NCBI GenBank assembly: GCA_964442135.1
Contig: CAYTYN010000005.1
Location: 1-58,296, forward strand
Direction of reading: 5' to 3'
DNA from: Avanaerovorax sp964442135
Lineage (GTDB): Bacteria; Bacillota; Clostridia; Peptostreptococcales; Anaerovoracaceae
Length of the DNA: 58,296 nucleotides
Shown piece after piece: positions 31,649 to 40,380 of the stretch; position 1 is the stretch's first letter; each line of letters starts with the position of its first letter. Position numbers and translations under genes: made by a program. The notes under the pieces were generated by a model, which had not been told where the DNA came from, did not search any database, and saw nothing but the letters and a program-made list of their open reading frames with translations.

Positions 31649-32839
31649 ATGAATTTTTCAGACGAAGTTAAATCTAAGAAGTACGCCATCATCGTACTGG
31701 CTGTCCTGATAGTCGGAATCCTCACCACCACAATGGGAGCTGCTACGGTTACCGCTTACGCGGCGACTACGGACTACTATCAGGTAAAGGTCGGTGACGA
31801 GACGGTTGCGGTCTTTTACACCTTAGAGGAGGCCAATGCTGTCGTCGATGGCGTGAAGAACTACTACGTTACAGAAGGCGCTGAAGTACTTTCCATAACC
31901 TGTGATCCTGCCATCACTACCGATGTCCTGACAGTTAAGAACAGGGACGAAGACCCTGAGCTGACGGAGGACGTTCAGGAGGTCATAGACTATATTGTGA
32001 CCGGAGGTAAGGAGATGGTGACATACACTGTCGAGAGCGGAGACACATTATGGGATATCGCTTCCGAGAGCGGATTGACGGTAGATGAGATCCGGGAGAT
32101 GAACGAAGGATTGGACGTCGATGAGCTTTATCCGGGAGATGTCCTGTTATTTTCAGAGTACGAGCCTTTGGTGGACGTAACTATTGAGCAGGTGGTAACC
32201 GAAGAGAGAGAAATAGCTTACGAGACGGTTACCAAGGAATCGGATGACCTCTACGAAGACGAGACGGAAGTCGAAACCGAGGGAGTGGTCGGTTCTAAGA
32301 TTGTGACGGAGCAGGTCGTTACCGTTAACGGCGCAACCGTATCTCTTACGGAGCTTTCCAGCACAGTCACTCAGGAAGCAGTTGACGAGGTAATTTTGAA
32401 GGGAACGAAGGAAAGACCGGCGAGTACCGGTACAAGTTCATCGTCCGGTTCGTCATCCGGTTCATCGTCCGGCAGCAGCTCTTCCAGCGTACCGTCTAAT
32501 TCCAGCGGATCGACCATCGCAAGCTATGCTCTTCAGTTCGTAGGAAACCCTTACGCTTACGGCGGGACCAGCCTGACCGACGGCGCTGACTGCTCAGGTT
32601 TCATATACGCAGTATATGCAGCCTGCGGCATCAGTATTTCGAGAGATCCATCCAGCGAGGGATACGCTATCTCCTATTCCCAAGCCGAGCCGGGAGACAT
32701 CCTGGTATATTCGGGACACGTTTCCATCTACATCGGCAACGGCAAGGAGGTTCACGCAGTGAACGCAAAACTGGGCATAGCGGTTACCAACGTAGGATAT
32801 GTGGGAACTCTGTTAGGAGTAAGGAGAGTAGCAGCATAG
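31649..32839 (+). CDS. secreted LysM-G5-NlpC/P60 cell-wall hydrolase
   Basis: 396 residues. Signal/anchor helix at about 12-38 (IIVLAVLIVGILTTT, then AYA). LysM at about 130-168 (YTVESGDTLWDIASESGL, LYPGDVL). G5 domain at about 172-252 (VTEEREIAYETV and the VNGATVSLTELSSTVTQEAVDEVILKGTK end). Ser/Gly-rich linker at about 255-286. The NlpC/P60 peptidase at about 288-396 has Cys in GADCSGFIYA, His in GHVSIYIG and a third polar site in VHAVN. It should bind and cut peptidoglycan peptides outside the cell. The ATG at 31649 follows AGGAAAGG. Confidence 0.92.
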   Translation: MNFSDEVKSKKYAIIVLAVLIVGILTTTMGAATVTAYAATTDYYQVKVGDETVAVFYTLEEANAVVDGVKNYYVTEGAEVLSITCDPAITTDVLTVKNRDEDPELTEDVQEVIDYIVTGGKEMVTYTVESGDTLWDIASESGLTVDEIREMNEGLDVDELYPGDVLLFSEYEPLVDVTIEQVVTEEREIAYETVTKESDDLYEDETEVETEGVVGSKIVTEQVVTVNGATVSLTELSSTVTQEAVDEVILKGTKERPASTGTSSSSGSSSGSSSGSSSSSVPSNSSGSTIASYALQFVGNPYAYGGTSLTDGADCSGFIYAVYAACGISISRDPSSEGYAISYSQAEPGDILVYSGHVSIYIGNGKEVHAVNAKLGIAVTNVGYVGTLLGVRRVAA

Positions 32840-32873
32840 GATCATCCGGAAAACCTTACTACGTGTGAAGGTT

Positions 32874-32909
32874 GGGCACTTTGAGAGTAAAGTCTTGAAG
32901 TGCTCTTTT
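32874..32909 (+). terminator. terminator after the wall hydrolase gene
   Basis: GGGCACTT and AAGTGCTC pair over 8 bp with one G-U; TTTT follows. Confidence 0.7.
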
Positions 32910-32930
32910 AATATGCCTTTTTTCCGGCGG

Positions 32931-32988
32931 GCGACAGGCTCATGCCGGACGCGACAGGCTTGCAAACACCACTTAAATTAAGTATAAT
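32931..32988 (+). promoter_or_regulatory. mgtE promoter with upstream direct repeat
   Basis: TTGCAA (32960-32965), a 17-base spacer and TATAAT (32983-32988). GCGACAGGCT occurs twice exactly 20 bases apart (32931-32940, 32951-32960), the second copy touching the -35. Two sites on the same DNA face suggest regulator binding. No M-box magnesium riboswitch is visible in the 50-base leader. Confidence 0.55.
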
Positions 32989-33040
32989 TTAAGGGTCACT
33001 GAGCGCCCGTAAAGGGATGCTCGGAAAGGAGGACGGCAAA

Positions 33041-34438
33041 ATGGAAAACAGACTGATAGATCAGGACGTTCTCTACGAAGAAGCCCTTGAGAAGATATTA
33101 GAACATCTGGAAGGGAAGAGGTACTTCAAAGCCAGAGATGAATTGCTCAAGTTCAACGAGGCTGATATTGCCGAACTTCTGGAAGAGGTCACAGAGGAAG
33201 CAGGGATACAGAAAACGGTGATCCTGTTCCGGCTCCTGCCGAAGGACGTATCCGTGGAGGTGTTCTCCGAGCTGCCTTCCGACGATCAGGTAGACATAAT
33301 AAACGAGATAACGGATAAGGAAATAGATTACATCGTCGCGGAAATGGACTTCGACGATAAGATCGACGTTTTGGAAGAGCTTCCGGCCAACGTGGTAGAC
33401 AAGATACTGGAAAAGACCCCGAAGAGCGAGCGAAAGCTTATCAATACGTTCCTCAACTATCCGGACACATGCGCAGGAAGCCTTATGACCCCTGACTACA
33501 TAAGCCTCCAGAAGGACTGGACCGTATCCAGAGCACTGGAGCACATACGGACAGAGGGCATGGACGCTGAGACCGTATATACCTGCTACGTTAAGGATAC
33601 GGGAAGGAAGCTGATCGGGATAGTGTCCCTGGCTACCTTAGTCTTATCCGACGAAAACGCGAAGGTTAAGGACATAATGAGGACCGACTTCGTTTACGAG
33701 AACGTATACGAAGACCAGGAGGAGGTAGCTGAGGACTTTAAAAAGTACGGGTTTATAGCGATTCCGGTAGTGGACAACGAAGACAGGCTGGTGGGCATAA
33801 TCACCTTTGACGATATACTGGACGTAATGGAGGAAGAGGCCACAGAGGATATCGAGAGGATGAACGGTGTAATCGACTGGGAGAACTCGGATAAAGGATA
33901 TCTGGACATCTCAGTGATGCAGCACGTGCTGAACCGCCTGCCCTGGCTGATCATACTCATGATAGCTTACGTGTTCACAGGCATGATAATAACTGAGTTC
34001 GAGGCCACACTTTCCCAGGTCATCTGTCTCGTAGCCTATATGCCTATGCTCATGGGAACGGGAGGAAACACCGGCTCTCAGTCCGCCACCCTTATAATAC
34101 GAGGTCTGGCCACAGGAGAGTTGGAAACTGACGACTTCCTGCCTGTGCTCTTTAAAGAGCTCAGGGTCGGGTTCATCATCGGATTCATACTCAGCAGCTT
34201 TAATTTCCTCAGAGTCTGCTGGCTGGAGGGAAACGGAGTGATGGTCGCCCTTACCGTATGCGTGGCCATGCTGTTCATAGTCATGTTCGCAAAGGTAATA
34301 GGAAGCATGATACCTCTTTTGGTGAAGAAGATGAATCTGGATCCGGCCCTTATCGCGAATCCGGCCATTTCATCGGTCTCGGATATTGTTGCCCTGTCCA
34401 TATACTTCCTGACGGCCTCCCTGTTTTTGAACCTGTAG
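33041..34438 (+). CDS. mgtE: magnesium transporter MgtE
   Basis: 465-residue Mg2+ channel. Order: N-terminal helical domain (about 1-120, with LEELPANVVDKILEK), paired CBS domains (about 130-250, with FKKYGFIAIPVVDNEDRLVGIITFDDI), then five transmembrane helices from about 280, including the pore segment AYMPMLMGTGGNTGSQSATL that binds Mg2+. The ATG at 33041 is preferred because AAAGGAGG lies 8 bases upstream; the in-frame ATG at 33017 has no comparable site. Confidence 0.95.
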   Translation: MENRLIDQDVLYEEALEKILEHLEGKRYFKARDELLKFNEADIAELLEEVTEEAGIQKTVILFRLLPKDVSVEVFSELPSDDQVDIINEITDKEIDYIVAEMDFDDKIDVLEELPANVVDKILEKTPKSERKLINTFLNYPDTCAGSLMTPDYISLQKDWTVSRALEHIRTEGMDAETVYTCYVKDTGRKLIGIVSLATLVLSDENAKVKDIMRTDFVYENVYEDQEEVAEDFKKYGFIAIPVVDNEDRLVGIITFDDILDVMEEEATEDIERMNGVIDWENSDKGYLDISVMQHVLNRLPWLIILMIAYVFTGMIITEFEATLSQVICLVAYMPMLMGTGGNTGSQSATLIIRGLATGELETDDFLPVLFKELRVGFIIGFILSSFNFLRVCWLEGNGVMVALTVCVAMLFIVMFAKVIGSMIPLLVKKMNLDPALIANPAISSVSDIVALSIYFLTASLFLNL

Positions 34439-34448
34439 AGGAGACGTC

Positions 34449-35309
34449 ATGGAGATAAAAGGTTACACAGACGAAAGGTTCACAGCCGGCTTCTTCCCGC
34501 CGAGAGATAAGCTGTCCCACAAGGGAGACTGGGGCAGGGTGCTCATAGCCGCAGGCTCCTACGGCATGGCAGGGGCCTGCGCTTTTTCCGCAAAAGCCGC
34601 TCTCAAAACGGGCAGCGGTCTGGTAATGGTCCTCACGGAAGAGGAAAACGTTCCCGTAATCCAGACCCTGGTGCCGGAGACTATCTGTCTCGGAGAGGAG
34701 GATGCATGGGACGGGCTTTCAGCCTTTGACGCGGCGGCGGCCGGATCGGGAATGGGAAAGAAAAGAGAGGCTGAGGAAAGGCTTGTAAGGATACTGAGAG
34801 ATTTTAACGGCCCTGTGGTGCTGGACGCCGACGGGTTGAATTTGCTCTCCGAAAGCGATCTCGTTAAGGAAGCCTTCAGAACCAGAAGTAAGAGAAAAAC
34901 AGCCACAGTGATCACCCCGCACATGGGAGAGGCCGCAAGGCTTTTAGGAAGAGAGACGGTAAAGGGCCGGAACAGAGAGAGCCTGTGCCGGGAGCTCTTT
35001 GGAAGGTACGGAGCCATAACCGTCCTTAAGGGTTATCACACCTGTGTGGCATTCGGCGAGGATATCTGGCTCAATCCTACGGGAAATCCGGGCATGGCAA
35101 CGGCAGGGTCGGGAGACGCTTTGACCGGAGTCATAGTGTCCCTTTTGGGAAGAGGCATAGACCCCTTTGACGCGGCGAGAGGGGGAGTATATATCCACGG
35201 CTTGGCCGGAGACATAGCCTCAGAGAAATTGGGGGAATATTCCCTTACAGTCACAGATATTTTAGACAATATTCCCGACGCTGTGAAACGGGTCAGGGAA
35301 AATATATAA
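34449..35309 (+). CDS. nnrD: ADP-dependent NAD(P)H-hydrate dehydratase (NnrD domain only)
   Basis: Repairs hydrated NADH/NADPH. 286 residues, ribokinase-like fold: GDWGRVLIAAGSYGMAGACAFSAKAALKTGSGLV near 26, VLDADGLNLL, TPHMGEAARLL near 157, and NPTGNPGMATAGSGDALTGVI near 203. The N-terminal NnrE epimerase domain fused in many bacteria is absent. It begins 10 bases after mgtE stops. Confidence 0.93.
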   Translation: MEIKGYTDERFTAGFFPPRDKLSHKGDWGRVLIAAGSYGMAGACAFSAKAALKTGSGLVMVLTEEENVPVIQTLVPETICLGEEDAWDGLSAFDAAAAGSGMGKKREAEERLVRILRDFNGPVVLDADGLNLLSESDLVKEAFRTRSKRKTATVITPHMGEAARLLGRETVKGRNRESLCRELFGRYGAITVLKGYHTCVAFGEDIWLNPTGNPGMATAGSGDALTGVIVSLLGRGIDPFDAARGGVYIHGLAGDIASEKLGEYSLTVTDILDNIPDAVKRVRENI

Positions 35310-35320
35310 GGAGTTACGTT

Positions 35321-36139
35321 ATGGATAAAAAATTTTTTCCCCATATGGCGGCGAAGATCAGGGCGGACGTGATCAAAGCCATATACGCGGCGGGATCAGG
35401 CCATCCGGGCGGAAGTCTTTCCGCGGCCGACATAGTTACCGCCCTATATTTTAAGGAGATGAACATAGATCCGGAAAATCCGGACATGAAGGACAGGGAC
35501 AAGTTCATACTGTCCAAGGGTCACGCGGCCCCGGTCCAGTATGCGGCTTTGGCCGAGAGAGGATATTATCCCGTAGAGGATATGATGACCTTGAGAAAAT
35601 TGGGAAGTCCTTTCCAGGGGCACCCGAACATGCACAAGGTGCCAGGTATTGAGATGTCCACAGGTTCTTTGGGACAGGGAATCTCCGTCTCTGTGGGAAT
35701 GGCTCTTGCCAATAAGATAGACGGAAATCCCGGCCGGGTGTACGCCCTTCTGGGAGACGGCGAGCTACAGGAGGGACTGGTGTGGGAGGCGGCCATGGCA
35801 GCGGCCCACTACAGGCTGGACAATCTGGTAGGTATATTGGATTACAACACCCTTCAGATAGACGGGCCTAACGACAGCGTCATGACGGTGGCTCCTGTAG
35901 ATGAGAAGTTTAAAGCCTTTGGCTGGAACGTCACAGTAATTGACGGCCACGACTTCGACCAGATATTTGGAGCCTTCGATAAGGCGAGAGAGTGCAAGGG
36001 AAAGCCGACCGCCATCATAGCCAAAACCCACAAGGGAAAGGGCGTTTCCTTCATGGAGGACGAGGCGGGCTGGCACGGCAAGGCTCCTGACGAGGAGCAG
36101 GCGAGACAGGCCGTAGAGGAGCTGGGAGGTGAATGGTAA
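35321..36139 (+). CDS. transketolase, N-terminal subunit
   Basis: Thiamine-diphosphate domain of a split transketolase of the pentose phosphate pathway. 272 residues. GSGHPGGSLSAADIVTALYF near 23, SKGHAAPVQYAAL near 63 and the ThDP/Mg motif GDGELQEGLVWEAAMAAAHYRLDNLVGILDYN near 146 are intact. Its stop overlaps the next gene's ATG (TAATG). The two-gene arrangement is common in Clostridia. Confidence 0.95.
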   Translation: MDKKFFPHMAAKIRADVIKAIYAAGSGHPGGSLSAADIVTALYFKEMNIDPENPDMKDRDKFILSKGHAAPVQYAALAERGYYPVEDMMTLRKLGSPFQGHPNMHKVPGIEMSTGSLGQGISVSVGMALANKIDGNPGRVYALLGDGELQEGLVWEAAMAAAHYRLDNLVGILDYNTLQIDGPNDSVMTVAPVDEKFKAFGWNVTVIDGHDFDQIFGAFDKARECKGKPTAIIAKTHKGKGVSFMEDEAGWHGKAPDEEQARQAVEELGGEW

Positions 36140-37068
36140 TGGCAGACAAAATAGCGACCAGAGCGGCTTACGGGAAGGCTCTTGTAAAGCTGGGAGCGGA
36201 GCGCCCTGATCTCATAGTGATGGACGCCGACCTTTCAAAGTCCACTATGACGGCGGAGTTCGCCAAGGTGTACCCGGAAAGGTTTTTCAACATGGGAATA
36301 GCCGAGCAAAACCTGTACGGAACAGCCACAGGTCTGGCTCTTTCCGGCAAGACGGTATGCGCTTCCACCTTCGCCATGTTCGCTTCAGGCAGGGCTTTTG
36401 AGATAGTGAGAAATTCCATCGGATATACGGGGGCCAACGTAAAGGTCTGCGCCACCCACGCGGGAATCACCGTAGGGGAGGACGGCGCCAGTCACCAGAC
36501 CTTCGAGGATATAGCCCTTATGAGGACCATACCGTCTATGACGGTGGTAAATCCATGCGACGCCGTCAGCGCGGAAAAGCTGCTGGAGCAGGTCATAGCC
36601 TTTGACGGGCCGGCTTACGTGCGGCTGGGAAGAGCGGCGGTGCCTGTGTTCTACAACGAATTGGATGAGGTCGCCTTGGGAAAGGCCTGTATCCTGAGAG
36701 AAGGAAGAGACGTAACCGTAATCGCTACGGGCATAATGGTATCGGAGGCCATGACGGCGGCGGCCCGGCTCGCTGAAGAGGGTCTCGACGTGGGAGTCAT
36801 AGATATGCATACCATAAAGCCTATAGACGAAGAGGCCATAGTAAAGGCGGCTCGGACTACGGGAAAAATCGTAACGGCGGAGGAGCACTCTGTCATAGGA
36901 GGTCTGGGCAGTGCCGTAGCCGAGATAACCTCCAGGCTTTGCCCTGTGCAGATCGAGATGGTAGGCCAGCACGACACTTACGGCGAATCGGGAAAGCCGG
37001 AGGAATTGAAGGATAAATACGGCATGACGGCTGCTGCCATAGTGGGAGCTGTCAGGAAGATATATTGA
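36139..37068 (+). CDS. transketolase, C-terminal subunit
   Basis: 309-residue pyrimidine-binding and C-terminal domains of split transketolase. DADLSKSTMTAEFAKVYPERFFNMGIAEQNLYGTATGLALSG carries the catalytic Glu (GIAEQN). ATHAGITVGEDGASHQTFEDIALMRTIP and TAEEHSVIGGLGSAVAE are also typical. The ATG at 36139 is chosen: GGGAGG is 9 bases upstream, whereas the in-frame ATG at 36133 is too close to it. Confidence 0.94.
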   Translation: MADKIATRAAYGKALVKLGAERPDLIVMDADLSKSTMTAEFAKVYPERFFNMGIAEQNLYGTATGLALSGKTVCASTFAMFASGRAFEIVRNSIGYTGANVKVCATHAGITVGEDGASHQTFEDIALMRTIPSMTVVNPCDAVSAEKLLEQVIAFDGPAYVRLGRAAVPVFYNELDEVALGKACILREGRDVTVIATGIMVSEAMTAAARLAEEGLDVGVIDMHTIKPIDEEAIVKAARTTGKIVTAEEHSVIGGLGSAVAEITSRLCPVQIEMVGQHDTYGESGKPEELKDKYGMTAAAIVGAVRKIY

Positions 37069-37072
37069 CAGT

Positions 37073-38566
37073 ATGAGGAAGAGAAGTAAAGGCGAGATCG
37101 TGACCCTGGAAATCGTGGATATGGCGGATAGCGGAGCCGGAATCGGAAAGGACGACGGATTTACCGTATTTGTCTCGGGATGTGTGACCGGCGACCGAGT
37201 CAGGGCACGCCTTACCGGAGTAAAAAAGACCTTCGCCGAAGGAACCCTTCTCGCCGTAGAAGAGCCGTCGAAAGACAGGGTTCGCCCCTTTTGTCCCATC
37301 ATGGGACGGTGCGGTGGATGCGCCTACGGAGCGCTTAAATACGATGCTCAGGCTCGTATAAGGAGAAAGCACCTCATAGACAGGCTGGAGAGGATCGGCG
37401 GCATAGAGGCGGAAGGCGCGGTGGGAGATACTCTCACCATGGAATACCCCTTCAGGTACCGAAACAAAGGCGTCATGGCCATAACCGCCGGCGGCCTTAT
37501 CATTCTCAAGGGCGGCATACAGAGGAACGCCGGAGCTCCGGTCATAGGCTTTCATCCCAGAGGAAGCATAGAGGTGGTGGATTGTCCGGACTGCATGATT
37601 CAGGCTCCCACAGTGGGAGCGGCGGCAGAGGCTGTGAGGCAGTTCATGGAAAGGGACAACATCACCGCCTACGATTCCCGCTTGGGGAAGGGGCTTTTGC
37701 GACACATGACGGTTCGCACCGCCTTCGGCACGGGAGAGGTGATGGTTGCTTTTTCCATCAACGGGAAAGGAATCCCCAACGCCCAAAAGCTGATTCAAAT
37801 GCTGGATGACGCCGTCTATTATCTGCCCCCGAGCCCCGAAGGCGTGGAGTACAGCCTTGAGAGCGTGGTCATCAGCCGAAATACAGGCGCAGGGAAGGGC
37901 ACAGCGGGCGCCGGGCAGAGCGCCCTCGGAGAGGAGACGGTAACTCTGGCAGGGCGGCCTGTCATCAGGGAGCGGATCGGAGACTTGAACTTCGAAATTT
38001 CTTCAGGCTCCTTCTATCAGGTAAACCCGGTTCAAATGGAGCGGCTCTACGACGAGGCTGCTCGTTTCATATGTGAATTCTGTGATATAAGGGGAAAAAC
38101 CGTTCTCGACCTCTACTGCGGAGTGGGGAGCATAGGCCTTTGGCTGGCGAAAAGGGGAGCGGCCATGGTGATCGGTATCGAATCGGTGAAAAGCGCCTGC
38201 ATAGACGCCAACAGAAACGCGGTTATCAACGGTATTGTAAATGCACGATATATCTGCGGCAAAGCTGAAGAGGTGCTGCCGGATCTGATTTCCGGAGAGG
38301 AAGTTGACGGAATAAAGCTGGACAAGGCGGACATAGCCGTGCTGGACCCGCCGCGGGCGGGATGCAGGAGGCAGCTCCTTCAGGCCGTAGCAGACAGCGG
38401 CGTCGGGATCGTAGTCTACATATCCTGCGACACGGCGACCTTGGCTCGGGATATAGGCTGCCTTACAAAGCTGGGATACCGCCTGGAAAAAGCCGAGGCT
38501 GTGGACATGTTTCCCCATACAGCCGAGTCAGAGGCGGTGTGCCTTTTGTCGAAAAATAATACCTGA
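37073..38566 (+). CDS. rlmD: 23S rRNA (uracil-5-)-methyltransferase, RlmD family
   Basis: 497 residues. TRAM domain at about 3-65 (GEIVTLEIVDMADSGAGIG), iron-sulfur cysteines in CPIMGRCGGCAYG near 77-86, SAM motif VLDLYCGVGSIGLWLAKRGA near 344, DPPRAG near 422, and the nucleophile Cys in YISCDTATLARDI near 446. It makes m5U in rRNA; which uracil (RlmD or RlmCD type) cannot be decided from motifs. The start follows the transketolase stop by 4 bases. Confidence 0.9.
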   Translation: MRKRSKGEIVTLEIVDMADSGAGIGKDDGFTVFVSGCVTGDRVRARLTGVKKTFAEGTLLAVEEPSKDRVRPFCPIMGRCGGCAYGALKYDAQARIRRKHLIDRLERIGGIEAEGAVGDTLTMEYPFRYRNKGVMAITAGGLIILKGGIQRNAGAPVIGFHPRGSIEVVDCPDCMIQAPTVGAAAEAVRQFMERDNITAYDSRLGKGLLRHMTVRTAFGTGEVMVAFSINGKGIPNAQKLIQMLDDAVYYLPPSPEGVEYSLESVVISRNTGAGKGTAGAGQSALGEETVTLAGRPVIRERIGDLNFEISSGSFYQVNPVQMERLYDEAARFICEFCDIRGKTVLDLYCGVGSIGLWLAKRGAAMVIGIESVKSACIDANRNAVINGIVNARYICGKAEEVLPDLISGEEVDGIKLDKADIAVLDPPRAGCRRQLLQAVADSGVGIVVYISCDTATLARDIGCLTKLGYRLEKAEAVDMFPHTAESEAVCLLSKNNT

Positions 38567-38579
38567 ACAATATATCGAG

Positions 38580-38600
38580 GCGTCCCTGTGGACGCTTTTT
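38580..38600 (+). terminator. terminator after the rRNA methyltransferase gene
   Basis: GCGTCC/GGACGC stem with CTGT loop and five T. The next 80 bases are strongly GC-rich and hold a second 8-bp inverted repeat (CACCGGCT/AGCCGGTG), plus a third hairpin AGCAG/CTGCT followed by TTTTT near 38675. Confidence 0.85.
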
Positions 38601-38693
38601 CATTTGCCGCCCACCGGCTGAGCCGGCCTGAGCCGGTGAGCGGCCGAGCCCCTGCCCGGGAGCAGCGCCCTGCTGTTTTTCCCAATATTTTCC

Positions 38694-38722
38694 TTGCACT
38701 CCGAGCCGGGGCATTGTAAAAT
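38694..38722 (+). promoter_or_regulatory. sigma-A type promoter
   Basis: TTGCAC (38694-38699), 17-base spacer and TAAAAT (38717-38722), in an AT-rich tract after the GC-rich spacer; drives the ParA-like gene at 38788. Confidence 0.55.
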
Positions 38723-38787
38723 AATATAAATAATTGCAAAAAATGTAAAAGCATAAAAGGGCAAACCGACAGGGAGAAGCGGCAGAG

Positions 38788-39570
38788 GTGTTTAAGGACA
38801 GATTTGTATTCAGGACAGATAAGGGTCCTGTCCCCAGGGCGAAGGCGAGAAGAATCGCTGTGACGGGGACGGGGCAGTGTGTGGGAACCAGCTTTACGGC
38901 ATGGGGGCTGACCCTTTTCTTTGCGGAAATGGGTCTTGGGGTGACCTTCACAGAGGTGGGAAGACCCGCTGAGATGAGAAGGCTCACCTATGACGTTCTG
39001 GCAATTGACAAGAGATTGGGACGGGATAACGGAAAGTCGGTATACAGGAGCGTAAAGGAGATGAAACCCACCTCTCGGGAAAACGGCGCCAATCTGATTG
39101 ACGGAATAAGCTGGAGGGTCATACTGCCCGAGGATGCAGAAGGGGACGTAAGGCTGGATTCGGCGGAGCTTGCCCGGCTGGTGGCGGGAGCGGAGGGAGA
39201 TGTGCAGATCTTCGACGTAAGCGCCGATGAAGAATTCGACTCCTGCCTGCTGGATATGGATTTAATCGTGGCGGTGACAGATCCCATGCCGTCTAAGCTG
39301 ATGAGGCAGAAGGACAGGATTCGAATGTTGAAAAAAATGGGAAACGCGGGGAATAAAGTGATCTGGGCAGTGAACAGGATGAACGACGGAGTCAGCAGGA
39401 GGCAGATGAGAGGCTTTTTAAAGGAGGAAGATATCGTATACATTGAAGAGGCGGAGACCCGAGCCGTCTATACGGGAGAATTCAGGTGCGAGCTGCCTCA
39501 TTCGAATCCGGAAATCATGGATATCAGCCGAGAGGCCTTCACTAAAATTTCACATTCCGCAGGGATTTAA
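38788..39570 (+). CDS. ParA/MinD-like protein with degenerate P-loop, unknown function
   Basis: 260 residues from a GTG start with AGGGAG upstream. ITVTGTG-type entry: IAVTGTGQCVGTSFTAWGLTLFF at residues 23-45 sits where the deviant Walker A of MinD/ParA ATPases would be, but the P-loop lysine is Thr34 (GTGQCVGTS). The pattern of a hydrophobic strand VQIFDVSADEEFDSCLLDMDLIVAVTDPMPSKL near 137 mirrors the switch-II/DPM region of MinD and CpaE-type proteins. KVIWAVNRMNDG resembles the late NxxN strand. It may be a pseudo-ATPase adaptor. Its position before ftsE is suggestive of division or envelope work, but function is unknown. Confidence 0.65.
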   Translation: MFKDRFVFRTDKGPVPRAKARRIAVTGTGQCVGTSFTAWGLTLFFAEMGLGVTFTEVGRPAEMRRLTYDVLAIDKRLGRDNGKSVYRSVKEMKPTSRENGANLIDGISWRVILPEDAEGDVRLDSAELARLVAGAEGDVQIFDVSADEEFDSCLLDMDLIVAVTDPMPSKLMRQKDRIRMLKKMGNAGNKVIWAVNRMNDGVSRRQMRGFLKEEDIVYIEEAETRAVYTGEFRCELPHSNPEIMDISREAFTKISHSAGI

Positions 39571-39584
39571 TGACTGTGCGACGG

Positions 39585-39613
39585 TTTAAAAAGAGCTGTT
39601 TTTGTAGTATAAT
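39585..39613 (+). promoter_or_regulatory. ftsE promoter
   Basis: TTTAAA (39585-39590), 17-base spacer and perfect TATAAT (39608-39613), placed after the ParA-like gene stop and 38 bases before ftsE. Confidence 0.6.
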
Positions 39614-39651
39614 GGACACCGAACGTGAATCTTTACAGGCAGGGTAATTTC

Positions 39652-40380
39652 ATGATAACTCTCGAGAATGTGACTAAAACCTATTCCGGCAATATAGGGT
39701 TGGAGAATGCCAACATACACATAGATAAAGGGGACTTCGTATTTCTGGTAGGACCCAGCGGAGCGGGTAAATCCACCTTCATCAGGCTGCTCTTGAAGGA
39801 GATAGACGCCGATTCCGGCAGAATATTTGTAGGCGGCAGAGAGGTTACCGCCTTGAGCAACAGGGAGATTCCGCTGCTCAGGAGAAGGATCGGCATAGTG
39901 TTCCAGGATTTCCGTCTCCTGCCGAAAAAGACGGTGTATGAGAACGTGGCTTTTGCCATGGAGATTTTGCATAAATCTAAGAAGCAGATAAGGATCAGGG
40001 TTCCGCAGGCGCTGAAGCTGGTGGGGATTGCGGATAAGAAAGATAAGTATCCCGACGAGCTTTCAGCCGGTGAGCAGCAGAGGGTTGCCATCGCCAGAGC
40101 CATTATAAATAAGCCGTCTCTTCTCATAGCCGACGAGCCGACGGGAAATCTGGATCCGGCCACGGCGTACGACATAATGGATCTGCTTAACAAGATAAAC
40201 ATGTCGGGAACCACCATCGTAATGGTTACTCACGCTAAGGATATAGTCGATAAGATGAATAAGAGGGTCATAGCCATAGAGTCCGGTCACATCGTCAGAG
40301 ACGAGCAGGGGCAGTACGGCTACGGAGCGGCCCGGGACGGCAATAAGGAGAACTTGGACAGTGCGGATAATAGGATATGA
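39652..40380 (+). CDS. ftsE: cell division ATP-binding protein FtsE
   Basis: ABC ATPase of the FtsEX complex, which activates peptidoglycan hydrolases at the septum. 242 residues. Walker A GPSGAGKST near 37, Q-loop VFQDFRLLP, signature LSAGEQQRVAIARA near 135, Walker B LLIADEPTGNLD, and the switch His in VTHAKD. The ATG at 39652 gives the standard ITLENVTKTY start; a GTG 27 bases upstream has no added conservation. It overlaps ftsX by 20 bases. Confidence 0.96.
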   Translation: MITLENVTKTYSGNIGLENANIHIDKGDFVFLVGPSGAGKSTFIRLLLKEIDADSGRIFVGGREVTALSNREIPLLRRRIGIVFQDFRLLPKKTVYENVAFAMEILHKSKKQIRIRVPQALKLVGIADKKDKYPDELSAGEQQRVAIARAIINKPSLLIADEPTGNLDPATAYDIMDLLNKINMSGTTIVMVTHAKDIVDKMNKRVIAIESGHIVRDEQGQYGYGAARDGNKENLDSADNRI

